From JAFLUQ01 sp964551215 (lineage in GTDB: Bacteria > Bacillota > Clostridia > UMGS1883), in the NCBI GenBank assembly GCA_964551215.1, contig CAZKBV010000036.1, positions 1 to 16,586 of the forward strand: a stretch of DNA of 16,586 bases. Direction: 5' to 3'. Numbering within the stretch: position 1 is the first letter of the stretch; every line of letters starts with the position of its first letter. Positions 6,360 to 13,264 of this stretch are shown piece after piece. A program made the position numbers and the translations under genes. Below the pieces are notes generated by a model. The model made no database searches. It had not been told where the DNA came from and was given only the letters and a program-made list of their open reading frames with translations.

Positions 6360-6731
6360 TTACACCCATACGGGGCTGTTCTCACGCTTGCCAAGCCCGA
6401 AGCTTATGGAAATAGCGTCGTTGACCTTTACCATTTGTATTTCATCAAGCCGCCCGATTTTTTCCCGAAGCCGCTTCTTATCTATTGTGCGTATCTGTTC
6501 CAAAAGCACTACGCTGTCCTTCTGGAGGCCGTACTCGTCTGCCTCAATCTCTATATGAGTGGGCAGCTTCGCCTTATTTATGCGGCTGGTTATGGCGGCG
6601 GCTATTACCGTTGGGCTGTATTTATTGCCAACGTCGTTTTGCACCACCAAAACGGGTCTTATTCCCCCTTGCTCCGACCCTATTACCGGGCTGAGGTCCG
6701 CATAAAAAATGTCGCCTCGTTTTACAATCAC
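6360..6731 (-). CDS. mazF: MazF/NdoA (EndoA) endoribonuclease toxin
   Basis: A 123-residue sequence-specific mRNA interferase that halts growth when not held by its antitoxin. It follows the Gram-positive EndoA pattern closely: KRGDIFYADLSPVIGSEQGG, RPVLVVQNDVGN, SPTVIAAAITSR, KLPTHIEI and DSVVLLEQIRTIDKKRL. The catalytic pair Arg25 and Thr48 is conserved. The start is taken as GTG at 6731, seven bases after the antitoxin stop, giving the family N terminus MIVKRGD; the longer in-frame ATG at 6800 would overlap the antitoxin and add a non-family extension. GGAGAG inside the antitoxin's last codons may serve as the ribosome site. The last gene of its operon, it converges on element copy 2. Confidence 0.93.
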   Translation of the reverse strand: MIVKRGDIFYADLSPVIGSEQGGIRPVLVVQNDVGNKYSPTVIAAAITSRINKAKLPTHIEIEADEYGLQKDSVVLLEQIRTIDKKRLREKIGRLDEIQMVKVNDAISISFGLGKRENSPVWV

Positions 6732-6738
6732 TGCATTT

Positions 6739-7014
6739 TCACTCTCCGATAAAATTTTCGTAGGCGCATAACGCAAATTCATCTGCCGAAAGGTACTCAT
6801 TAGCGATTTTTAAATTTATTTCCGCCATTTCAAGATATCCCGCCTGCATGGCGGACTTCAGCTCCAGCCGCCGCTTTTCCTTGAGATAGGAGCGGACTAT
6901 GCGCAGCAGAAAGTCGTTTCTGCTGTTATGCTCGAGCCTTGCCGTGAAATCTATTTCCGAAAGCAAGGAATCGGGCAGACTGAGGGATATTTCTTTTTCC
7001 GAATGTAGCGGCAT
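6739..7014 (-). CDS. MazE-like ribbon-helix-helix antitoxin (NdoAI type)
   Basis: A 91-residue antitoxin expected to bind DNA through an N-terminal ribbon-helix-helix (ISLSLPDSLLSEIDFTARLEHNSRNDFLLRIVRSYLKE) and to neutralise MazF through its acidic C-terminal tail (ANEYLSADEFALCAYENFIGE). The start at 7014 is chosen because GAAGGAGG lies seven bases upstream; the ATG at 7035 lies ahead of that site. Gene order alr, antitoxin, toxin is the classic Bacillus/Clostridium arrangement. The dimer with MazF probably represses the promoter at 7065-7094. Confidence 0.85.
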   Translation of the reverse strand: MPLHSEKEISLSLPDSLLSEIDFTARLEHNSRNDFLLRIVRSYLKEKRRLELKSAMQAGYLEMAEINLKIANEYLSADEFALCAYENFIGE

Positions 7015-7064
7015 ATTTATTCCTCCTTCATACACTTCGGGATTTCACCCTACTATATATGAAT

Positions 7065-7094
7065 ATTATACAATAAATATGCCTCCGCCCGCAA
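7065..7094 (-). promoter_or_regulatory. Candidate internal promoter for the toxin-antitoxin pair
   Basis: On the minus strand: TTGCGG (7094-7089), 18 bases, perfect TATAAT (7070-7065), followed about 50 bases later by the antitoxin start. It lies in the 106-base gap after alr, so mazEF can be transcribed apart from nnr-alr. Confidence 0.5.
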
Positions 7095-7120
7095 GCCGCA
7101 ATATAAGGAAGGCGCCCCAT

Positions 7121-8248
7121 TTATATGTAAATACGGGGTACGCGCTTTCCTACGATGCACACGATTTCGTAATTTATCGTGCCCATCTTTTCCGCGATTT
7201 CCTCAACGGGGACAGAGCTGCCGCCCTCATGGCCGAACAGCACCACGCTATCGCCTACATTGGTATTGTGGACATTTCTCATGTCAAACATACATTGATC
7301 CATGCAAATTCTTCCCAAAACATCTCTGCGTTTTCCTTCCACAAGCACCTGGGCCTTTCCGCTGAGTATTCTGGAATAGCCGTCGGCGTAGCCTACGCTT
7401 ATTGTTCCTATGGGCATATCCTCGGGAGCGGCATAAATTCCGCCGTAGCTTATGAGGCTCCCCTTCGGCACCGTTTTAATATCGGATATCCTGGCCTTAA
7501 AGGTCATTGCCGGAGTGAGGGAAATAAGGGATTTATCAAAATCCTCCGACGGATAAAGACCGTAAAGTACGATTCCCGCCCTTACCATGTCCAGATGCAT
7601 TTCCGGAAAATTGGCTATAGACGCGCTGTTGCAGCAGTGCCTTATTTTCAGCGGAACGCCTGCTTGTGTAATCGCGTCGGTTGCCTTTATAAATCTGTCG
7701 TACTGTAGGCGGGCATAGGATAAGTCCTTTTCGTCCGCCTTGGAAAAGTGGGTGAAGGCTCCCTCCACCTTTAGATTGGGCAGAGAAGCTATTTCCTTCA
7801 CCAGAGGGACAAGCCCGGGGTCCTGAGAAAGTATGCCTATGCGGTTCATCCCTGTATCTATTTTTATGTGAACCTTCACGGTTTTGTGCATATCCACGGC
7901 GGCGGAGCTTAACGCCTTCGCAAGGGAAAGGTCAAAAACCGCCGGAATTATATCGTTCTTCACTATTTCCCGCGCGTTATATTCGTCCGCGCCGCTGAGC
8001 ATCATAATTGGCGTATTCGGAAAGCTTTTGCGAAGGGCCTCCGCCTCGTCCACCGTAGCCACCGCAAGGCGGTCGGCTCCGTTTTCAAGCAGCGTCCTCG
8101 ACACGGCTTCGGCTCCGTGGCCGTAAGCGTCGGCCTTTACCACGCCCATAATCATCGCGTGGGGATTGGTTATTTTTCTTATATTTATTATGTTGGATTT
8201 TATTGCGGAAAGGTCGATTTCCGCCCATGCTCTGCCATGATTATTCAT
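7121..8248 (-). CDS. alr: Alanine racemase
   Basis: A 375-residue PLP enzyme converting L- to D-alanine for peptidoglycan. It has AWAEIDLSAIKSNI at the N terminus, the PLP lysine in VVKADAYGHGA (Lys38), HIKIDTGMNRIG, THFSKAD, HCCNSASI, MVRAGIVLYGLYP, the second catalytic base Tyr268 in ISYGGIY, GYADGYSR, and GRICMDQCMFD near the end. Start at 8248: GGAGG lies nine bases upstream, and the start overlaps the stop of the preceding gene by eight bases (ATGAATAA), indicating translational coupling. Confidence 0.96.
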   Translation of the reverse strand: MNNHGRAWAEIDLSAIKSNIINIRKITNPHAMIMGVVKADAYGHGAEAVSRTLLENGADRLAVATVDEAEALRKSFPNTPIMMLSGADEYNAREIVKNDIIPAVFDLSLAKALSSAAVDMHKTVKVHIKIDTGMNRIGILSQDPGLVPLVKEIASLPNLKVEGAFTHFSKADEKDLSYARLQYDRFIKATDAITQAGVPLKIRHCCNSASIANFPEMHLDMVRAGIVLYGLYPSEDFDKSLISLTPAMTFKARISDIKTVPKGSLISYGGIYAAPEDMPIGTISVGYADGYSRILSGKAQVLVEGKRRDVLGRICMDQCMFDMRNVHNTNVGDSVVLFGHEGGSSVPVEEIAEKMGTINYEIVCIVGKRVPRIYI

Positions 8249-9725
8249 ATCGCTGCACCTCCGTAAAGGCATATTTGAGATTTTCGGTTATATCCTTGGG
8301 GGAAGCGGAATATTCTCCGCACATACGCGCGGTAATTCTGCCGCTTAAGCTGTGAATGAAAACTCCCAGCCTTCCGCTTTCCGCCGGAGGTATCCCTTGG
8401 GCGCACAGCGCGGAAATAACTCCCGAAAGAATGTCGCCGCTGCCCCCTTTCGCAAGAGCGGAGGTGGATATAAGAGAAACGTAGGTTTCCTTCCCGTCGG
8501 TAATCAAAGTCCTTGCCCCTTTAAGCACAAGGGTGAGGGCAAAACGCCGAGCAAAGCTTTCGGCGGCCTCAATTCTTCCCTTTTCAATATCCTCCACGGA
8601 AAGTCCCGTCAGTCTTGAAAATTCCAAAGGATGAGGGGTCAGAATAAGCCGTCCGCCGTCAAGCCCTTCCCTAAAGGGCGACAGGGTGTTAAGCCCGTCG
8701 GCGTCTAATATAACAGGGCAGTCGGAGCCGGATATGACCTCCTTTATAAATTCGGCGGGAATACTGCGGCCTATGCCGCAGCCTATAAGTATGGCTTTCG
8801 CCGCCTTTACAGCCTGTTTTAAAGCGGACTCCTCCATGGAATATTTTTTTACGGGAATGACCACGGCCTCCGGCGCCAGCAGATTCAATGTGTTTTCCAG
8901 CCCGTCAAGGCATACTATGCTCACAAGACCGCATCCGCTTCTTACAGCGGCGGAGGCGGCCATAGCGGCGGCTCCCGCCATGCCGGGACTGCCCGCGAAC
9001 ATAAGCACGCGTCCGAAGGAGCCTTTATTGGAAAAGCTGCTGCGCACGGGGAGCAGAGCCGCCGCGTGAGCCATTGTCAGGGGATAAGGCTGCGGAGGCA
9101 GAATCGTCGCTTCGTCCACCGCAATGCCCGCGTCCGCAATTACTATTTCGCCGCAGTAATCCGCGCTTTCCCCGTTTATCATGCCCATTTTCGGGGCGGT
9201 AAAGGTGACGGTTTTGTCCGCGCGGACAGCTTCCGGACAGGGCCGTCCGGTATCGGCGTTAAGTCCGCTGGGAATATCCACGCTGAGGACAAAGCCCCTG
9301 CGCGAATTGATAAAACGTACCGCGTCCAGACTGTTCCCCTCCAGCGTGCCTCTTATGCCGATGCCGAAAACGGCGTCCGCCGCCGCGTCCCACTTTGGGA
9401 GCCGCCCCTCTAAGGCTTTGTCTATGCCGTAGGAAGAAATTCCGGCTTCTCGGCATCTTTCCGCCAAAACCTTACATTCCGTGGTTTTCGGCTCCGTTAC
9501 CTTCACCGTAAAAACCGTCTTTCCCTTCCCCTTTAAAAGCCTTGCCAGACGGTAGCCGTCGGCGCCGTTATTGCCTCCGCCGCAAAAAACGCAGATTGCG
9601 TCAAAGGGCATAAGCTCTTTGACGCAAGCGTTGGCGGCATTATTAATAAGACTTAAAGAGGAAGAAAGATCGGTTATTATTTTGCCTTCAAAGTTTTTAA
9701 TCTGCTCTGAAGTTAAAAATTGCAT
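8241..9725 (-). CDS. nnr: Bifunctional NAD(P)HX epimerase/dehydratase (metabolite repair)
   Basis: A fused enzyme of 494 residues that restores hydrated NADH/NADPH. The N-terminal YjeF_N epimerase half (about 1-205) has LTSEQ, GGGNNGADGYRLAR, the catalytic-Asp region DAVFGIGIRGTLEG, and VDIPSGLNADTG. The C-terminal ribokinase-like dehydratase half (about 215-490) has GSFGRVLMFAGSPGMAGAA, LDADGLN, TPHPLEFSRLTG, LKGARTLITDG and the nucleotide-binding AKGGSGDILSG. The epimerase glycine loop reads NNGADG where NNGGDG is commoner. Start at 9725 has GGAG six bases upstream; an ATG at 9737 is a weaker alternative. The gene precedes alr, an arrangement often seen in Firmicutes, and overlaps it. Confidence 0.93.
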   Translation of the reverse strand: MQFLTSEQIKNFEGKIITDLSSSLSLINNAANACVKELMPFDAICVFCGGGNNGADGYRLARLLKGKGKTVFTVKVTEPKTTECKVLAERCREAGISSYGIDKALEGRLPKWDAAADAVFGIGIRGTLEGNSLDAVRFINSRRGFVLSVDIPSGLNADTGRPCPEAVRADKTVTFTAPKMGMINGESADYCGEIVIADAGIAVDEATILPPQPYPLTMAHAAALLPVRSSFSNKGSFGRVLMFAGSPGMAGAAAMAASAAVRSGCGLVSIVCLDGLENTLNLLAPEAVVIPVKKYSMEESALKQAVKAAKAILIGCGIGRSIPAEFIKEVISGSDCPVILDADGLNTLSPFREGLDGGRLILTPHPLEFSRLTGLSVEDIEKGRIEAAESFARRFALTLVLKGARTLITDGKETYVSLISTSALAKGGSGDILSGVISALCAQGIPPAESGRLGVFIHSLSGRITARMCGEYSASPKDITENLKYAFTEVQRYE

Positions 9726-9776
9726 AATAATCTCCATTCCGCCGCCCTGCGTCGGCAAATATAGGAATTAAACTCA

Positions 9777-9923
9777 ACCTCTTCCCGCAGGGCAAGAAAT
9801 GATAAGAGGTCATTATTGCGCGTTTGCGTTTCGCGAAACTGGGGCGAACAAATTTTGCGCGCGCGAATTTAATTCTGCCGGAGGCTAACGCGAAAGTAAC
9901 CTTCTCGTCAGCGCGCCCTATGC
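9777..9923. other. Dyad-rich intergenic stretch upstream of nnr
   Basis: The gap between the small membrane-protein gene and nnr (both minus strand) holds no gene. It contains ACCTCTT/AAGAGGT arms (9777-9783 and 9804-9810), a perfect 12-base palindrome GTTTCGCGAAAC (9828-9839) and a near-palindrome AAATT-N11-AATTT around GCGCGCGC (9850-9870). Bases 9907-9923 resemble the conserved linker of the modular hairpin elements, with two extra bases and one mismatch. It must also hold the nnr promoter if nnr is transcribed separately, but no clear -35/-10 pair was found. Confidence 0.4.
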
Positions 9924-9924
9924 C

Positions 9925-10428
9925 CTATCTAAAGATTTTGCTTCTGGTATACATAGACATACCGTCCAATATTTTTTCGTCAGGCTCAAAGGTCAAAAGA
10001 TTTAACCCTTTTTCATTGCCGAATATGACAAAATACGAATTTTCCGAGCCGGGGGCGGAAACCGCCTCGTATGTTTTGACAAAACCGCGGCTCATCTCTC
10101 CGTTTTTGTCCGCGTCGTTAACCTTCGCGCAGATTTCCATCTCATCCATGTCAAAGCCGCACATTCTCCTTCGACTGCGCTGCGCCACAATAATGTCAAC
10201 ATCCAAATGGTCGTTTGTAAGCACATACTCATATTCCCGTTTAAGACCGCTTATAACGTACCATGCTCCGTATCCGCCAAATATAAGCAGCACAATCGCG
10301 CTGGCAAAGCCCAGCCAAAGCCCCACGGACACGCATATAAACAGCAGCGTGAATATTACAAGGGCGGTTTTTGCCGTATCAGAGCCTGAAAATTTCTTTT
10401 TAACAAGATATTCCGTATAATTTTCCAT
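9925..10428 (-). CDS. Small two-TM membrane protein of unknown function (DUF6106-like)
   Basis: A 167-residue protein with a short charged N terminus (MENYTEYLVKKKF), two adjacent hydrophobic segments (about 21-39 and 41-60) and a soluble domain of about 105 residues that should be cytoplasmic. The segment EYEYVLTNDHLDVDIIVAQRSRRR followed by a later EKGLNLLTFEPDEKIL resembles uncharacterised clostridial membrane proteins (DUF6106, from memory and not verified). It starts five bases after the PBP stop, with GGAGG inside the last PBP codons, so the two are one operon. That suggests, without proof, an envelope-related role. Confidence 0.75.
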   Translation of the reverse strand: MENYTEYLVKKKFSGSDTAKTALVIFTLLFICVSVGLWLGFASAIVLLIFGGYGAWYVISGLKREYEYVLTNDHLDVDIIVAQRSRRRMCGFDMDEMEICAKVNDADKNGEMSRGFVKTYEAVSAPGSENSYFVIFGNEKGLNLLTFEPDEKILDGMSMYTRSKIFR

Positions 10429-10433
10429 AATAA

Positions 10434-13025
10434 TTATAATCCTCCCTCACTGGTCTGCACTCCCCCGGAAGAAGTTGAGCTTGAGTCCGCGGAAGAGGAA
10501 TCGGACGAGGAGGAGCTTGAAGATGAAGAAGAACTTTCCGAGCCGGAGGAGGAGCTTTCCGAACCGGAGGAAGAACTCTCCGAACCGGAGGAGGAGCCTT
10601 CCGAACCGGAGGAAGAACTCTCCGAGCCGGAGGAGGAGCCTTCGGAGCTCGATGAAGATCCTTCCGAACCGGAAGCTGTTTCCCCTGAGCCGCTATGCTC
10701 CGAGGAGCTTTCCGAACCGGAGGAGGAGCTTTCCGAATTTCCAGAAGAGCCTGAGCTTTCGGAGGAGCCGGAATTTTCGTTCTTATCTCCCTCGTCGGAA
10801 TTTTCGTCTTTATCCTTATCATTTTTCGTCGAGGATTTACTTGTTGATGAGGATCCGCTTTCGGAGCTTACGGCCTTTCCGTCGGTAAGGTACGACTTTT
10901 TGCCTGTCTGCAAGGGATGAAGCTCACAGCGGGTCTTGGGTATTGCGGAGGAAGAATAGGTTTCGCCGATTACGTGTTCACAGTCGGGATTTGCCAATTG
11001 GCCGCTTTCACGGCATATCATTACGGAAACCTCTTTGCCGGGCTTTTCAAAGTCCTTATATTCCAAGCCGGAGTGAACCTTCTGCATTACCTTTCGCCAT
11101 GCGGCCGCCGCCGGATTGTAGGAAAGGCCGGAAAGGTTTTTTGGTTGGTCGTAGCCAAACCATACCGCTCCCACATAATACGGAGTACAGCCGGCAAACC
11201 AGCGGTCGTTTGTGGAGCCGGAGCCTGTCGTACCGGTTTTACCCGCCACGGCCATGCCGCTGAAGTTGGCGGATTTACCTGTTCCGTAGGCGACGGCGTC
11301 CTTCATCATGGAAAGCATATTATAGGCGGTTTTTTCGCTGAAGGCTATTTCATGAGTGGGCGAGCTTTCCAAAATGGTTTCACCGTTTACGTCTGTGACC
11401 TTAGTGTAAAGGAAGGGTTTGTTATAGTAGCCGTCGTTGACAAAGCTGCAGTACGCGGCGGTAAGCTCAAGAACGCTTACGCCGTCGGTAAGTCCGCCTA
11501 AGGCCAGCGAAGCAAGCCCCTTGTCGGAATAGGTGTGGCCGTTGCTTTCACGGTAATCCACCAAAGACGTTATATGCATACGATTTACAAGATGCTTGAA
11601 GGAATTTTCCACGCCAAGATACCGGCATATCTTAACGGCGGGAACATTTCTGGAGCCGATAAGCGCGCTGCGCACAGTAATATTCCCGCGGAAAGAACGG
11701 TCGTCGTTTTTCGGCGTCCATCCGTCAATTGTGATTGGCGAATCCTTTACTATTGTGGATGGGGTTATCAGCCCGTATTCCATGGCCGGACCGTAAACGG
11801 AAATAGGCTTTATTGATGAACCCGGCTGGCGAAGGGACTGGGTTGCGCGGTTAAGGGTGCGCTTGCCCTCTTTTTCGCCTCTGCCGCCGCAAAGGGCCTT
11901 TACCTGACCGGTGTACGGATCCATAATAACCATTGCGGATTCCGGCTGAACTTCCCCTCGAAGCTTAGGGAAGGACGACGAATCGGAATACACCGAATCC
12001 ATAGCCTCCTGTATTGCCGGATCCTGCGCGATATAAATTTTAAGGCCGCCGTTATAAAGGTATCTGCTGGCGCGATCCTTGGTGTAGTCGTACTTTTCCA
12101 TGAGATCGTTAAGCACCTGATCTATTACCGCGTCTATATAATAGCTGTAGGTCGTTGTCTGAGTTTCCGAATGGGGCGGCATAAAAGTGAGTTCTTCCGC
12201 CATAGCCTCCTCGTACCTTGCGCCGGATATCATATTAAGCTCCAGCATTTTTTTAAGCACAAGCTCCTGCTTGCTTTTATGCTCTTGGGGATTAAGGTAC
12301 GGATTATACTTTGTGGGGGACTGGGTTATGCCGGCAATGCTGGCGCACTGGGCAAGGGTCAGCTCCGACACGGATTTGCCAAAGTATGTCTCCGCCGCCG
12401 AAGAAACTCCGTTGCACTGCTCGCTGAGGAAAATGGTGTTAAGGTAGTATTCCAGAATTTCCTCCTTGCTGAGTTCCTTTTCAAGCTTATACGCACGGTA
12501 TATTTCCTGTATTTTTCTTTCAAGCTTATAGTCGTCCTCGTCCGTCAGGTTTTTTATAAGCTGCTGGGTTATGGTGCTGCCGCCGTAGGTTCTCTCCTCG
12601 CTGCCGGTGATTTTGTTCTTTATATAATTCACTGCCGCGCCGAAGGTACGCTTTACGTCAAAGCCGTGATGCTTATAAAAGCGTTCGTCCTCAATGGCGA
12701 TAAAGGCGTTTTGAAGGTCCTCCGGAATGTCATCCAAATCCACCCATATACGGTTTTCATCATCGTAGAGCCTTTCAAGCTCAACGATTTCGCCCTCAGA
12801 GTTGCTTCCGTAAATAAACGAGGTAAAGTTGAGCTTCATATTTTCCATTTCAATAGGTTCCACGGTTTCCATGTAGCCGAACAAGGCGCCGGCAACAATT
12901 CCGCCGCCTATTACTCCGCCAAACAGAATAATAAGAAAAATTGTCAGAAATATATTTCGGAAAACTTTAGCTATTGTTACGCCGATGCTCGCCGATTTTT
13001 TCTTACGTTTAGCTTTTGTTGCCAT
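10434..13025 (-). CDS. Class A penicillin-binding protein (glycosyltransferase/transpeptidase)
   Basis: An 863-residue bifunctional peptidoglycan synthase. The N terminus is strongly basic (KAKRKKK), then one transmembrane segment (about 25-49). The GT51 domain has the catalytic Glu112 in EDERFYKHHG, GGSTITQQL (148-156) and RKIQEIYRAYKLEKELSKEEILE. The transpeptidase has SxxK at Ser403-Lys406 (RQPGSSIKP), SRN at 458-460 and KTGTT at 596-600. From about residue 719 the protein is a 145-residue Ser/Glu/Gly/Asp tail, partly built of 7-residue repeats (GSESSSS type, about 787-829), probably an extracellular disordered spacer. Start at 13025: GGAGG lies seven bases upstream. It is co-transcribed with the small membrane protein that follows. 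PonA/PBP1-like; the exact orthologue is not resolved. Confidence 0.96.
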   Translation of the reverse strand: MATKAKRKKKSASIGVTIAKVFRNIFLTIFLIILFGGVIGGGIVAGALFGYMETVEPIEMENMKLNFTSFIYGSNSEGEIVELERLYDDENRIWVDLDDIPEDLQNAFIAIEDERFYKHHGFDVKRTFGAAVNYIKNKITGSEERTYGGSTITQQLIKNLTDEDDYKLERKIQEIYRAYKLEKELSKEEILEYYLNTIFLSEQCNGVSSAAETYFGKSVSELTLAQCASIAGITQSPTKYNPYLNPQEHKSKQELVLKKMLELNMISGARYEEAMAEELTFMPPHSETQTTTYSYYIDAVIDQVLNDLMEKYDYTKDRASRYLYNGGLKIYIAQDPAIQEAMDSVYSDSSSFPKLRGEVQPESAMVIMDPYTGQVKALCGGRGEKEGKRTLNRATQSLRQPGSSIKPISVYGPAMEYGLITPSTIVKDSPITIDGWTPKNDDRSFRGNITVRSALIGSRNVPAVKICRYLGVENSFKHLVNRMHITSLVDYRESNGHTYSDKGLASLALGGLTDGVSVLELTAAYCSFVNDGYYNKPFLYTKVTDVNGETILESSPTHEIAFSEKTAYNMLSMMKDAVAYGTGKSANFSGMAVAGKTGTTGSGSTNDRWFAGCTPYYVGAVWFGYDQPKNLSGLSYNPAAAAWRKVMQKVHSGLEYKDFEKPGKEVSVMICRESGQLANPDCEHVIGETYSSSAIPKTRCELHPLQTGKKSYLTDGKAVSSESGSSSTSKSSTKNDKDKDENSDEGDKNENSGSSESSGSSGNSESSSSGSESSSEHSGSGETASGSEGSSSSSEGSSSGSESSSSGSEGSSSGSESSSSGSESSSSGSESSSSSSSSSSSDSSSADSSSTSSGGVQTSEGGL
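10540..10665 (-). repeat. 21-bp tandem repeat encoding the PBP tail
   Basis: Six head-to-tail 21-bp units (10540, 10561, 10582, 10603, 10624, 10645), consensus on the + strand GARCCGGAGGARGARCYTTC plus one base. The last unit is diverged, and an isolated further copy lies at 10714-10734. Each unit keeps frame and encodes seven residues, so changes in copy number would alter tail length without frameshift. Confidence 0.85.
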
Positions 13026-13064
13026 TGCAATACCTCCATGCTCCCGATTTACAGCTTACATTTC

Positions 13065-13093
13065 ATTATACACCCAAATAATTAAAAAAGTAT
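13065..13093 (-). promoter_or_regulatory. Candidate promoter of the PBP operon
   Basis: A perfect TATAAT (minus strand, 13070-13065) lies about 40 bases before the PBP start, but the -35 position (ATACTT at a 17-base spacing) is poor. The upstream region 13075-13140 is very AT-rich. A dedicated promoter is expected because of the 239-base gap to the FtsX gene. Confidence 0.35.
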
Positions 13094-13198
13094 TACAAAA
13101 TTCACTGTCATAACAAATTAACACAAAAATTAAACCTTGCGTTTTTTAAATCGAGAGAGCAATGCTTGGCTTGGAACAGAGCTTAACGACAGACCGCG

Positions 13199-13252
13199 GC
13201 GGGCGGGGCATCCGCTTAGGTTATACAAGCTTGCGCGAGTAGTCCCGCCCGC
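13199..13252. other. GC-rich hairpin enclosing 17-nt motif copy 2
   Basis: GCGGGCGGG (13199-13207) pairs perfectly with CCCGCCCGC (13244-13252), enclosing 36 bases that include TCCGCTTAGGTTATACA (13211-13227), the second copy of the motif at 29-45. It lies just after the permease stop. There is no T-run beside it on the minus strand, so it is not a textbook terminator. Confidence 0.45.
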
Positions 13253-13264
13253 GAGGCTCAAGGG

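Noticed and set aside
6360..6800. Longer MazF start at 6800
   Set aside because: It would overlap the antitoxin gene by about 60 bases; the GTG at 6731 gives the conserved MIVKRGD start.
9907..9923. Third full copy of the modular hairpin element
   Set aside because: Only the linker is similar, with an insertion and mismatch, and the flanking stems are absent.
10475..10888. Arg/Ser/Pro-rich reading frames on the + strand, and a Pro/Ala/Arg-rich one on the minus strand (10400-10822)
   Set aside because: They are other-frame readings of the 21-bp repeat region of the PBP tail, with no ribosome site or recognisable domain.
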